A stretch of DNA of 64,000 bases from Streptomyces marispadix. Lineage in GTDB: Bacteria > Actinomycetota > Actinomycetes > Streptomycetales > Streptomycetaceae. A program made the position numbers and the translations under genes. The notes beneath the pieces were generated by a model. The model was not told the origin of the DNA, made no database searches, and saw only the letters and a program-made list of their open reading frames with translations. This document shows positions 18,653-26,851 of the stretch, piece after piece. Within the stretch, counting starts at the first letter, position 1, and the number at the start of each line of letters is the position of its first letter. The stretch spans positions 558,001-622,000 of the forward strand of contig NZ_JAKWJU010000002.1 in assembly GCF_022524345.1 (NCBI RefSeq), written 5' to 3'.

Positions 18653-19330
18653 TCAGCGCTGCGCGAGGCGCGAGGCCCGCCGGTAGAGCACGAAGCCCCC
18701 GATCAGCAGGCCCGCGCTCACCGGCGCGGCGACGCCGATCATGTCGCCGGCGCCGGTGTGCGCCAACTCTCCGGCACCGGACTCGGACTGGGACTGGGTC
18801 CGCAGGTCGGAGGCCGAGGTGACGTCCGAAGTGCCCTCGGAACCGCCGCCTGCCGGGTTGTCGGCGCCCGGCCGCTCCGAACCCGGGGCGGTGGGCGTCG
18901 AGTTGCCCGGCTGCTCACTGCCGGGCGGCGTCTCCTCCTCCGGCCCATCGCAGCCGTCCCCGGTGTTGCCGAGGCCGACGACGTTGACGGAGTTGCCGCA
19001 CGCGTCGATCGGTGCGTTGATCGGGGCCTCGATGTTGTTGCCCGAGCCGATGCCGTCGGAGGCGCCGGCCTGGCCGTCGGCCGACGGCGCCCCGCCGCCG
19101 CCTCCGCGGCACCCGGCCGCGGAGTTGAGGGAGCCGAGGACGTTGATGGTGTTGCCGCAGACGGTGATCGGGGCGTTTACGGGCGCGTTCACGTTGTTGC
19201 CGGAGAGCGCCCCGGATCCCGCGGCCGAGCCGGCTGCCGTGTCGGCGAACGCCGTGCCTCCCGAGAACGTGGCGAGCACGCCGCCCGCCGCGGCCACGGT
19301 GATCAGGCCGTTTCTTGTGACCTGTCTCAT
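18653..19330 (-). CDS. chpC: Long chaplin, sortase-anchored (ChpC-like)
   Basis: A 225-residue cell-wall-anchored surface protein that helps coat aerial hyphae with a hydrophobic layer. A signal peptide (MRQVTRNGLITVAAAGG to AFADT) is followed by two chaplin domains. Each contains the spaced cysteines: VCGNTINVLGSLNSAAGC and ACGNSVNVVGLGNTGDGC. A Pro/Ser/Gly/Glu-rich wall-spanning segment leads to the sortase motif LAHTG, a hydrophobic segment and a basic tail (RRASRLAQR). Two domains plus an LAXTG signal define the long chaplins A-C. Adjacency to a short chaplin and an M20 peptidase matches the chpC-chpH pair in Streptomyces. ATG 19330 follows an AGGGGA-type site. Confidence 0.92.
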   Translation of the reverse strand: MRQVTRNGLITVAAAGGVLATFSGGTAFADTAAGSAAGSGALSGNNVNAPVNAPITVCGNTINVLGSLNSAAGCRGGGGGAPSADGQAGASDGIGSGNNIEAPINAPIDACGNSVNVVGLGNTGDGCDGPEEETPPGSEQPGNSTPTAPGSERPGADNPAGGGSEGTSDVTSASDLRTQSQSESGAGELAHTGAGDMIGVAAPVSAGLLIGGFVLYRRASRLAQR

Positions 19331-19501
19331 GGTTCTAATCCCCTGCCTTGCTTTCTGCCAGTGGGTATTACAAGGGCGCACAAGGGGGGTGGATTTGCGG
19401 ATTCCGCGTCTCCGCCCCGGAAGGACCAGGCGGCGCCGGGGCCGTGTTCGTCGCGCACGGCACCGTCCGTTCTTCGCTTCCTCATGCGTTCGAGAACGAC
19501 T

Positions 19502-19737
19502 TCAGTTGCCGCGGCAGGTTTCGCCGCCGGCGGTGTTCAGGCCACCGAGCACGGTTGTCGTGTCGCCGCAGACGTTCACGGGGGCGTCGACGGGTACGCC
19601 GACTCCGTTCCCGGACGCGGTGCCGGGAAGTATCCCGGCGGCGCCCCGGTCCCCTTGGCCGGCGGCGGCTACGTCTGCGCCGGCGAGCATCAGCCCGCCG
19701 CGGCGGCAGCCGTGGCAGCGGCGACCTTCTTGATCAT
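19502..19737 (-). CDS. chpH: Short chaplin (ChpH-like) with a one-base frameshift in the signal peptide
   Basis: A short secreted chaplin that forms amyloid-like surface films. An ideal AGGAGG site (19743-19748) lies five bases before ATG 19737, which starts MIKKVAAATAAAAAG. The reading frame then meets a TGA. Adding one base near 19692-19699 gives GLMLAGADVAAAGQ, completing the signal peptide and joining a single chaplin domain with VPVDAPVNVCGDTTTVLGG and a second Cys in GETCRGN. The mature domain is intact. An internal ATG at 19690 could start only a truncated signal. The indel is in a GC-rich run, so a consensus error is likely; a real mutation would abolish secretion. Confidence 0.8.
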
Positions 19738-19961
19738 TGATTCCTCCTAGTTGGCATGCAGTTCAAACCACGAACCGCATCCCCTGTAACGAAGACGGAG
19801 GAATCCGGGTACGAGCGGATGCTCGCATTCACCCTTTCCGGGCGGCTGCGTACAACCGCCCGAATTCCCGTTCCATACGGGCGTGTTGGCGGCAGCGCAC
19901 GGGCAGGGGCGGCGCTGCCCGCCCGTTTGGAACGGCGGGAGGGCAGGTAAGTGCGTTCAGC

Positions 19962-21296
19962 TCAGCACTGGTCGAGGAAGCGGTCGAGTACGCGCACCCC
20001 GAACTTCAGGCCCTCCACGGGCACTCGCTCGTCCACGCCGTGGAACATCCCGGCGAAGTCCAGCTCGGGCGGCAGCTTCAGCGGCGCGAAACCGAAGCAG
20101 CGGATGCCCAGATCGTCGAAGGACTTGGCGTCCGTACCGCCGGAGAGCATGTACGGCACCGCGTGCGCGGCCGGGTCCTCGGCCTTGAGTGAGACCTGCA
20201 TCGCGTCGACCAGCGCGCCGTCGAAGCTCGTCTCCAGCGCCTTGTCGGCGTGCACGTCCTCGCGGCGTACGCGGGGCCCCAGTACGCGGTCCAGGTCGGC
20301 GAGGAACTCCTCCTCGTGGCCCGGCAGGAACCGTCCGTCGACGTGCGCCGTGGCCTGGCCGGGGATGACGTTGACCTTGTAGCCCGCACCCAGCTGGGTT
20401 GGAGCCGCGGTGTTCTGGAGAGTGGCGCCGATGATCTTCGCGATGCCGCCGAGCTTGGCGAGCGTCTCCTCCATGTCCTCGGGGTCGAGTTCGGTGCCGA
20501 GCGCGTCGGACAGCTCGTCGAGGAAGGACCGTACGGTCTTCGTCACCCGCACGGGGAACTTGTGGCGGCCCAACCGCCCTACTGCTTCGCACAGTTCGGT
20601 GATGGCGTTGTCGTTGTTCGTCATCGAGCCGTGCCCGGCCGTGCCGTCGACCGTGAGCCGCATCCAGTGCATGCCCTTCTGGGCGGTCTCCACCAGATAG
20701 AGACGCAGGTTCTCGTTGACGGTGAAGGAGAAGCCGCCGACCTCGCCGATGGCCTCCGTCACGCCGTCGAAGAGGTCGCGGTGGTTGTCGACCAGGTGCC
20801 GTGCGCCGTAGACGCCACCGGCCTCCTCGTCGGCGAGGAACGCCAGCACCACGTCGCGCGGGGGCCGCCGGCCGCTGCGCAGCCGGTCCCTCACCACGGC
20901 GAGGGTCATCGCGTCCATGTCCTTCATGTCGACTGCGCCGCGTCCCCATACGCAGCCGTCCGCGATCTCCCCGGAGAAGGGGTCGTGGGTCCAGTCCTCG
21001 GCGTTGGCGGGGACGACGTCGGTGTGGCCGTGGATCAGCAGCGCGGGTCGGGAGGAGTCCTCACCCTCGATACGGGCCACGGTGGAGGCGCGGCCGGGGC
21101 GGGATTCGAAGATCTCCGGTTCGAGTCCGGCCTCCGCGAGCTTCTCCGCGACGTACTCGGCCGCTGCCCGCTCACCCGGCCCCTCATTGCCGCCGTAGTT
21201 GCTGGTGTCGATCCGGATGAGGTCACGGCAGAGGTCGACGACCTCACTCTCGGCGCTCGCTCCGGCACCGGTCGGTGCAGGGGTCGACTGGTTCAC
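19962..21296 (-). CDS. M20-family metallopeptidase / deacylase
   Basis: A 444-residue zinc enzyme of the M20 family (ArgE/DapE/carboxypeptidase-like). Metal and catalytic motifs are present: HGHTDVVPA, GRGAVDMKDMDA, ADEEAGG with the general-base Glu, GGTDAKSF and FHGVDERVP. The dimerisation lid lies between about residues 190 and 310. No signal peptide is seen, so it should be cytoplasmic. GTG 21296 follows GAGGAGG at good spacing; the ATG further upstream lacks a site. The substrate cannot be read from sequence; N-acyl amino acids or dipeptides are usual. It follows the chaplins in a conserved neighbourhood. Confidence 0.9.
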   Translation of the reverse strand: MNQSTPAPTGAGASAESEVVDLCRDLIRIDTSNYGGNEGPGERAAAEYVAEKLAEAGLEPEIFESRPGRASTVARIEGEDSSRPALLIHGHTDVVPANAEDWTHDPFSGEIADGCVWGRGAVDMKDMDAMTLAVVRDRLRSGRRPPRDVVLAFLADEEAGGVYGARHLVDNHRDLFDGVTEAIGEVGGFSFTVNENLRLYLVETAQKGMHWMRLTVDGTAGHGSMTNNDNAITELCEAVGRLGRHKFPVRVTKTVRSFLDELSDALGTELDPEDMEETLAKLGGIAKIIGATLQNTAAPTQLGAGYKVNVIPGQATAHVDGRFLPGHEEEFLADLDRVLGPRVRREDVHADKALETSFDGALVDAMQVSLKAEDPAAHAVPYMLSGGTDAKSFDDLGIRCFGFAPLKLPPELDFAGMFHGVDERVPVEGLKFGVRVLDRFLDQC

Positions 21297-21537
21297 ACTG
21301 CCTCCTCGTATCGCCGCGGGGGTCCGCACCCATCCTCCCGCCTACGGGGCGGCCTCCCAAGGGCGGGAGCATGAGCGGGGCGGGAGCGGGGCCGGAGCGT
21401 AGGGGTCGGCGGGGACCGAGCCGGGGCGAGACGGGGGCGAGTCGGGGCCGGGCGGGCGGGCAGCGGGGGTGATCGGAGGGGTGCGATCCAGTGTTAAAGT
21501 TGGCTCTGCCGCACGCCGATGGCGGGCGGTGCACCTT

Positions 21538-21625
21538 GTCGGGGTGGCGGAATGGCAGACGCGCTAGCTTGAGGTGCTAGTGCCCTTTACAGGGCGTGGG
21601 GGTTCAAGTCCCCCTCCCGACACCA
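21538..21625 (+). tRNA. tRNA-Leu (anticodon GAG)
   Basis: The cloverleaf is complete. The acceptor arm GTCGGGG at 21538-21544 pairs with TCCCGAC. The anticodon stem CTAGC/GCTAG frames the loop TTGAGGT, giving GAG. A long class II variable arm (TGCCC, TTTACA, GGGCG) and the T-arm GGGGG-TTCAAGT-CCCCC follow. The discriminator A is at 21622 and CCA is encoded at 21623-21625. TAAAGT at 21495-21500 is a plausible -10 element. It decodes CUC and CUU codons. Confidence 0.95.
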
Positions 21626-21628
21626 GCT

Positions 21629-21653
21629 AAGGCCCCTGTCGATCAGGGGCCTT
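21629..21653 (+). terminator. Intrinsic terminator of tRNA-Leu
   Basis: Perfect 10-bp arms at 21629-21638 and 21644-21653 with a five-base loop, followed by CTCTTT. This is a textbook stem plus T-rich tail directly after the tRNA. Confidence 0.88.
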
Positions 21654-21719
21654 CTCTTTGGTCCCTGTCGCGTGACCGGTTTCGTCGGTCCCTGCGTGTG
21701 GTAAGCCATGCTCCGCAGG

Positions 21720-22700
21720 TCACCCCGTGGTGACGGCAGCCCTCATCGCCTTCAGCGGCTCTCGCAGTTCACGGTCGTAGAAGTCGAGGAAACCGTCCGG
21801 GTCCGGGCCGGCGTTCATCAGGACGAGGCGGTCGAAACCGGCGTCCGTGAAGCGTCGGGCGGCGTGGAGACAGCGCTTCGGGTCCGGGCCGCAGGCGAAC
21901 GTCTCGGTGATGTCCTCCATGCGTACGGAGGCGGTGGCCGCTGCGAAGTTGACGGGGTTGGGCAGTTCGCTCATCACCTTCCAGCCGGTCAGCGCCCAGC
22001 GTGACGTCTCCAACGCCGCCCGTGCGGCCGCCTCTTCCTGAGGGGCCCAGGCCACGGGCACTTCGGCATAGCCGGGCCCGTCGCCTCCGGCCTCGCGGTA
22101 GTGGCGCATGATCTCCGGCCTGTCCTCGGTCGCGAACAGTCCGTCGCCGAGTTCCGCGGCGATACGCGCGGCGTCCCGGCCGCCGGCCGCCACCGCGACG
22201 AGCGGCGGACGCGGCGGCAGATCGAAGATCCGCGCGTCCTCGCAGCGCAGATGGGTGCCCTCGTAGGTCTGGTAACCGCCCTTCCACAAAAGGCGGATGA
22301 TGTGCAGTGCTTCGCGCAGCATCTCCTGGCGCACGCGGATCGAGTCCGGGAACTCACGCCCCACGACATGTTCGTTGAGGCGTTCCCCGGAACCGACGCC
22401 GAGGACGAAACGGCCGTCCGACACCAGGGCCATGGTGGCCGCGGCCTGGGCGACGACGGCCGGATGGTAGCGGAGAGTCGGGCAAGTGACGCCCGTCGCA
22501 AGCCCGATGCGTTCGGTCCTGGCCGCGACGGCGCCGAGGACGGACCACACGAACGGCGAGTGGCCCTGGCTCTCCAGCCAGGGGTGGAAGTGGTCGCTCA
22601 TCTCCACGAAGTCGAAGCCCGCCGTCTCGGCGGCCACCGCCTGACGGATGAGTTCCTGCGGGCCGAACGCCTCGGCCGCCAGCTTGTAGCCGATCTCCAT
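21720..22700 (-). CDS. F420-dependent LLM-class oxidoreductase (TIGR03557 / FGD-like)
   Basis: A 326-residue luciferase-like TIM-barrel protein of the glucose-6-phosphate dehydrogenase-like F420 branch. It starts MEIGYKLAAEAFGPQELIRQ and has MSDHFHPWLESQGHSPFVWS, the signature of this group, then GVTCPTLRYHPAVVAQAAAT and LGVGSGERLNEHVVG. Its nearest relative in the window is the enzyme at 23659-24633, which shares these motifs; the two flank a WhiB gene. The FGD enzyme of mycobacteria oxidises glucose 6-phosphate to reduce F420, but this subgroup's substrate is not established. ATG 22700 follows a GAGAGGGCAGG-like site. Confidence 0.87.
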   Translation of the reverse strand: MEIGYKLAAEAFGPQELIRQAVAAETAGFDFVEMSDHFHPWLESQGHSPFVWSVLGAVAARTERIGLATGVTCPTLRYHPAVVAQAAATMALVSDGRFVLGVGSGERLNEHVVGREFPDSIRVRQEMLREALHIIRLLWKGGYQTYEGTHLRCEDARIFDLPPRPPLVAVAAGGRDAARIAAELGDGLFATEDRPEIMRHYREAGGDGPGYAEVPVAWAPQEEAAARAALETSRWALTGWKVMSELPNPVNFAAATASVRMEDITETFACGPDPKRCLHAARRFTDAGFDRLVLMNAGPDPDGFLDFYDRELREPLKAMRAAVTTG

Positions 22701-22863
22701 GCTGCCTGCCCTCTCTGCTGCGCTTGAGCGGTTGGTCCGCACGGTCGTGTACGTCGCCGGATGCCGGTCTTCCCGACTCCCGTTCCCGTTCCGGCGATTG
22801 AAGCCCGGACAACTCGGAACCCCGCCTACGAAAGACAGTCGAGCCGAAGGAAAGGAGCGGCTC

Positions 22864-23112
22864 GTGGACTGGCGACACCACGCGGCCTGCCGGGACGAGG
22901 ACCCCGAACTGTTCTTCCCGATCGGTACCACCGGTCCGGCGCTGATGCAGATCGAGGAGGCCAAGACGGTCTGCCGCCGCTGCCCCGTCGCGGAGCACTG
23001 CCTGAGCGCGGGCTTCGGCCAGTACTACGGCATATGGGGCGGCGTCTCCGAGACTGAGCGACAGTCGATGCGGCATCGCGCCCGTAAGGCGGCACTTCGG
23101 CATCGCGGCTGA
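22864..23112 (+). CDS. WhiB-family iron-sulfur regulator
   Basis: An 82-residue WhiB-like protein that would bind a [4Fe-4S] cluster and act with a sigma factor in transcription. Four cysteines occur at positions 9, 37, 40 and 46 (AAC, VCRRC, EHC), with the GIWGG turn at 56-60 and a basic C-terminal RHRARKAALRHRG. GTG 22864 follows AAAGGAG at a six-base spacing and gives the usual WR start. It is one of several WhiB-like genes in any actinobacterium, and I cannot say which. It lies between two related F420 oxidoreductases. Confidence 0.93.
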   Translation: MDWRHHAACRDEDPELFFPIGTTGPALMQIEEAKTVCRRCPVAEHCLSAGFGQYYGIWGGVSETERQSMRHRARKAALRHRG

Positions 23113-23334
23113 CACGGCCTCCTCTCGGTGGGCTCCCGGATGGGCTTCCGGTGGCCCGCGTGGGCTCGTGCGCCCGCGAGCCGGTACGGCGTGAGCGGCC
23201 GCACGGGAGCGCCTGAGCCGACGGGGACCTGGGTACCCGCGAGAGCCAGGTCATGCGAGGCCCGGCCGTGCCCGGCAGCCATGCCCGGCACGGGACGGCT
23301 TCGAGCACGAGGCCGAGCCGAGGAGGCGATGAGG

Positions 23335-23526
23335 ATGCCGGAGCCCGGTAGCAAGGCCTACGACAAGAAGCGTGCGCGGCTGCGGAAGGACGCCGAGAAG
23401 GAGCAGCATCACGCGTCCGATCAGGAGGCCGACGAGGAGGCGAAGAAGAGGCTGGAGGAGGAGCCGCGGTGGCGTCCCTCCGGACCCCGTACGGAGCGTG
23501 GCCGGGGGCCGAAGGGCGAACGGTAG
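23335..23526 (+). CDS. Small highly charged hypothetical protein
   Basis: A 63-residue hydrophilic protein rich in Lys, Arg and Glu (KAYDKKRARLRKDAEKEQ, EEAKKRLEEEPRWRP). It is likely mostly helical and then disordered. AGGAGG at 23321-23326 is eight bases before the ATG at 23335; an ATG at 23329 is too close to the site. No family is recognised. It sits between WhiB and an F420 oxidoreductase on the same strand. Confidence 0.6.
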   Translation: MPEPGSKAYDKKRARLRKDAEKEQHHASDQEADEEAKKRLEEEPRWRPSGPRTERGRGPKGER

Positions 23527-23658
23527 GCCTGAGCCTGGTGCGGGCCGGACCCGGGCCCCCGATCCTGCGCCCGGGCCGTCGACCAGCGGCCCAGGCCCGC
23601 TCCCGTACCCGCCCGGACCCCCGGGTTTCCGGGCGGGCGGCACGGTGACCCGAGTCGC

Positions 23659-24633
23659 ATGGCTACCGCGAACGCGATGACGTACGGATACTTCCTGACG
23701 TGTGAGGACCACGGTCCACGGGCGCTGCTGGAGCAGGCCCGCATGGCCGAGGACGCGGGCTTCACCTCGCTGTGGATCTCGGACCACTACCACCCGTGGA
23801 CCACCACGCAGGGACACTCGCCCTTCGTATGGTCGGTGATCGGGGCCCTGGCCGAGGCGACTTCCCTGCCTGTGGAGACCGCGGTGACCTGCCCCATGCT
23901 GCGTACTCACCCCGCCGTCGTCGCACAGGCGGCGGCGACGTCCGCGGTGTTGCTCGGCGGCGACCGCTTCAGGCTGGGCGTGGGCAGCGGCGAAGCGCTG
24001 AACGAACACATCCTGGGGACGGTCTGGCCGGAGGCTCCGGTGCGTCTGGAGATGCTGGAGGAGGCCGTCGCCGTCATCAGGAAGCTGCTGAGCGGCGACG
24101 AGATCAGCCATCACGGCAAGCACTACACCGTGGAGAACGCCCGCCTGTACGACGTGCCCGACGAGCCGGTGCCCATCGACATCAGCGGATTCGGGCCCGC
24201 CGCCGTGGAGTTGGCCTCCCGCATCGGCGACGGTTTCATCACCATGGAGCCGGACGGGGATTCCGTGGCCCGCTTCCGGCGCGGCGGCACGGGCCGCCCG
24301 GCACTCGGCGGTCTGAAGGTGTGCTACGACACGGACCGCGGAGTCGCCGTACGTACGGTCCACGAACGCTGGCCGAACATGTTCCTGCCCGGCGAGCTGG
24401 GCCAAGTGCTCCCCACGACCGCGCACTTCGAGCAGGCGAGCGGCCTCGTGACGGAGCAGCACGTGAAGGACGCGGGCATCCCGTGCGGCGACGATCCCGA
24501 GGAGCACATCCGCAATGTGCGGGCCTATGCCGACGCCGGATTCGATGCCGTCTTCGTCAATCAGATCGGTCCCGACCTGCGTGCGTTCTTCGACTTCTAC
24601 CGCACCAAGGTGCTGCCGCAGCTTCCGAGTTGA
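23659..24633 (+). CDS. F420-dependent LLM-class oxidoreductase (TIGR03557 / FGD-like)
   Basis: A 324-residue luciferase-like enzyme closely related to the one at 21720-22700. It has WISDHYHPWTTTQGHSPFVW, AVTCPMLRTHPAVVAQAAAT, LGVGSGEALNEHILG and the C-terminal DAVFVNQIGPDLRAFFDFY. It is expected to use reduced or oxidised F420. The ATG at 23659 follows a weak upstream site. Two copies flanking a WhiB gene suggest an old duplication or a redox-linked locus. Substrate unknown. Confidence 0.88.
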   Translation: MATANAMTYGYFLTCEDHGPRALLEQARMAEDAGFTSLWISDHYHPWTTTQGHSPFVWSVIGALAEATSLPVETAVTCPMLRTHPAVVAQAAATSAVLLGGDRFRLGVGSGEALNEHILGTVWPEAPVRLEMLEEAVAVIRKLLSGDEISHHGKHYTVENARLYDVPDEPVPIDISGFGPAAVELASRIGDGFITMEPDGDSVARFRRGGTGRPALGGLKVCYDTDRGVAVRTVHERWPNMFLPGELGQVLPTTAHFEQASGLVTEQHVKDAGIPCGDDPEEHIRNVRAYADAGFDAVFVNQIGPDLRAFFDFYRTKVLPQLPS

Positions 24634-24879
24634 GCGGGAGCCGGGCGCGGCCGGCGGCCGGACTCGCACAGCCGCGAAGGCGCGGTGGAGCCACGGACCG
24701 TCACTCCGGTACCGCCAACGCCGTTTCCCACGTTGGAGTGAACGCTGTATGCCCTCGCGTGAGATTCGGCGGCCGGTGAGTACGTTCGGGATGGGCCCCT
24801 GGCTCCCAGCGGGGCCGTGCGCGTTGCGCTCTGAGAAGAGGAGATGTCCCGCCTGGAAGCCAGGAAGGTTGCCGTATCG

Positions 24880-25119
24880 ATGACGGAACAGGCACCGATC
24901 CGCTGCCCCTCGTGCGAGGGCTCCGGCGAAGGACGGACCGTCATGACCGGGGACGGCCCGTACAGCGAACCGTGCGCGTTGTGCTCAGGGGCAGGGCAGC
25001 GGCTCAGACCGGGCACCACGGCCGCCGCCCTCGTGCGGACCGCGGTCGCCTCCGGCCGTAGCCTCTTCGCCACACAACCCCTGCTGGTGCGGAGAAAGCG
25101 CCGGGGGCTGGAGGCCTGA
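24880..25119 (+). CDS. Small CxxCxGxG zinc-finger-like protein
   Basis: A 79-residue protein with two DnaJ-type zinc half-sites, CPSCEGSGEG and CALCSGAG, followed by a basic tail (VRRKRRG). The pair could bind one zinc ion. ATG 24880 follows AGGAAGG 11 bases upstream; an ATG at 24844 in frame also has GA-rich sequence directly before it. Function unknown. Confidence 0.6.
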   Translation: MTEQAPIRCPSCEGSGEGRTVMTGDGPYSEPCALCSGAGQRLRPGTTAAALVRTAVASGRSLFATQPLLVRRKRRGLEA

Positions 25120-25182
25120 GACGTTCAGTGCGGGTGAACTCGCGTGTGTGCGGGGCGAGTTCGCAGACGTCTCGTATGCCTC

Positions 25183-25214
25183 TCGTACGCCCCTCGTGTC
25201 GTACGCCCCTCGTG
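25183..25214. repeat. 16-bp perfect tandem repeat
   Basis: The 16-base unit TCGTACGCCCCTCGTG occurs twice in direct succession at 25183-25198 and 25199-25214, with degenerate copies just before (TCGTATGCCTC). It lies in the gap between the zinc-finger-like gene and the DUF2267 gene. No function is apparent. Confidence 0.7.
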
Positions 25215-25285
25215 CGCGTCAGGGTCGCGTCAGGGGCGCGGCGCCGGGCGCGTGGGGTACGGCCCGGCATCGCGCCCCGCAGCGC

Positions 25286-25702
25286 TCAAGTCCCGGCCGT
25301 GCCCGTGCTGCCGGAGAAGAGAATGGAGGCGAGTTCCTCGTCCAGGGACTGCCGGATGCGGTCGGTGAGCCCGCCCTGGGTCGCCTCCTCCAGGACCTCG
25401 ACCACGCTGCGGGCCTCGTGCACGGCCTTCGGGGTATCGGCCCCGGCGCGTTCGGCGACCCTGTCGAAGAACTCCTGGCGGCTCATCCGTACGCCGGTCT
25501 GCGGCACGTCCGGTGCGTACTCGACCCGGCGCAGGTGCTCGCCCAGCTCCCCCGGCAGTTGTGCGGCCAGATTGTCCGCCATCGCGGCCGGGATTCGTTC
25601 CGCCAGCGTCTCAAGGGTGGCGCGGGTGCCGGCCTCGGCCGCTCCGCGGCTGTCCAGGTGGGCGCGGGCCTGCACCTGGCCGATGAACTCGTCGTGCTGC
25701 AT
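25286..25702 (-). CDS. DUF2267 family protein
   Basis: A 138-residue protein starting MQHDEFIGQVQARAHLDS, then ATLETLAERIPAAMADNLAAQLPGEL and RMSRQEFFDRVAERAG. This is the two-repeat helical arrangement of DUF2267, each repeat resembling a small helical bundle. These genes often accompany CBS-domain and other stress-type genes in actinobacteria, and a CBS-domain gene follows here. Role unknown. ATG 25702 is preceded by GAGGAGAGGGAG. Confidence 0.87.
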   Translation of the reverse strand: MQHDEFIGQVQARAHLDSRGAAEAGTRATLETLAERIPAAMADNLAAQLPGELGEHLRRVEYAPDVPQTGVRMSRQEFFDRVAERAGADTPKAVHEARSVVEVLEEATQGGLTDRIRQSLDEELASILFSGSTGTAGT

Positions 25703-26239
25703 GACTCCCTCTCCTCACTCGAGGGTGTGAGAACCCGAGTCGTCACTCCAGCATGCGTCCGGCCGACGGACGTCGCATGTGCGGGCGTGGGGCGGGCCGC
25801 GACGGCTCTTGCCGTCCCTGCCGGTGCGGCCGCAAGAGACCGCCCGGACGTCTGGGACGACGGACGGTGAAGGGGCGAACACAGCGCCCGGGTGAGCGCA
25901 TTGGGGCGGCTCGGCGGGCGGACCCGCCGTAGCGGCACGGGGGGCACCGAGCCGGTGACGAGGCGTGAAGACCTCGCAACTGCCCTACGCGCAGGGCGCG
26001 TTGAGGAAAGCGATCGACTCCGCGGTGCTCGCCGGGATCGATCCGCGACCGAAGGCGTGAGCGTCGTTTCACGCCTCGCTGTTTCGCCGAGGGCGGCGTG
26101 CGATCGGCCGGTGGGGGTACCACGGCTTTCGTCCCGGTTTGCGCCCCGGCTTTCCCTTGCGATCCGGCGGACCGGGGCGGCTGCGAAAGCCGGGCACCGC
26201 CGGAGACGTTCCCACGATCCGACGCCCTGGAGGGAAGAC
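25703..26239. other. Gene-free region between DUF2267 and CBS genes
   Basis: These 537 bases lie between divergent genes. I found no convincing coding region. One hairpin has 8-bp arms AGGCGTGA/TCACGCCT at 26053-26060 and 26069-26076. Both promoters should be here but no clear elements could be assigned. Confidence 0.5.
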
Positions 26240-26659
26240 ATGGCACAGCACATCGGCGAGATCATGACCCCCGACCCCGTGACGGCGACGCCCAGAGCGT
26301 CCATCGCAGAGATCTCCCGCATGATGCGCGAGGGGGACATCGGTGAGGTGCTGATCGTCGAGAACGGGAAAGTCCGCGGCATGGTCACCGACCGTGACCT
26401 CGTCGTCCGCGCCGTCGCCGACGCCCTCGACCCCGAGACCACCGTCGCCCAGGACGTGTGCAGCGCCGATCTGGCGACGTGCCCGCCCGACGCGGAGATA
26501 GACGAGGCCGTCCAGCTCATGCGGGACAACGCGATACGCCGTCTCCCCGTGATCGAGGGCGACAGGCTCGTCGGCACCGTGAGCATCGGTGACCTTGCCA
26601 TCGAGCGCGACAGAAGCTCCGCGCTCGCGGACATCAGCGCGGCTTCGCCCAACCGCTAG
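26240..26659 (+). CDS. Two-CBS-domain protein
   Basis: A 139-residue cytoplasmic protein made of one pair of CBS repeats. Repeat one is IGEIMTPDPVTATPRASI to MVTDRDLVVRAVA; repeat two is VCSADLATCPPDAEIDEA to LVGTVSIGDLAIERD. Such pairs bind adenine nucleotides and sense energy or stress state. GGAGGGAAG precedes ATG 26240. The partner is unknown. The DUF2267 gene is divergent next to it. Confidence 0.9.
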   Translation: MAQHIGEIMTPDPVTATPRASIAEISRMMREGDIGEVLIVENGKVRGMVTDRDLVVRAVADALDPETTVAQDVCSADLATCPPDAEIDEAVQLMRDNAIRRLPVIEGDRLVGTVSIGDLAIERDRSSALADISAASPNR

Positions 26660-26851
26660 GGCTCGCCGGGCGGTTGATCACGTTCGCGTACCCGGAACGG
26701 AGGCGAAGGCGGGCCGGAAAAACGCGAACGGGCCGGGGTGCGGTGCCTCCGCCGTCCCCGGCTCCCGTCCCGCCTTCGCATCCCTCGACATCCCCTCGGC
26801 AGCTCCGGCATCCCCCGGCGTCCCCCAACTCTCCGCATCGCCGGGCGGACT

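Noticed and set aside
19502..19690. Short chaplin starting at the internal ATG 19690
   Set aside because: That start gives only a truncated signal peptide, while ATG 19737 has an ideal ribosome site and a complete signal once one base is added.
25120..25285. Possible CRISPR-like array because of short direct repeats
   Set aside because: Only two perfect adjacent 16-bp copies exist, without spacers or cas genes.
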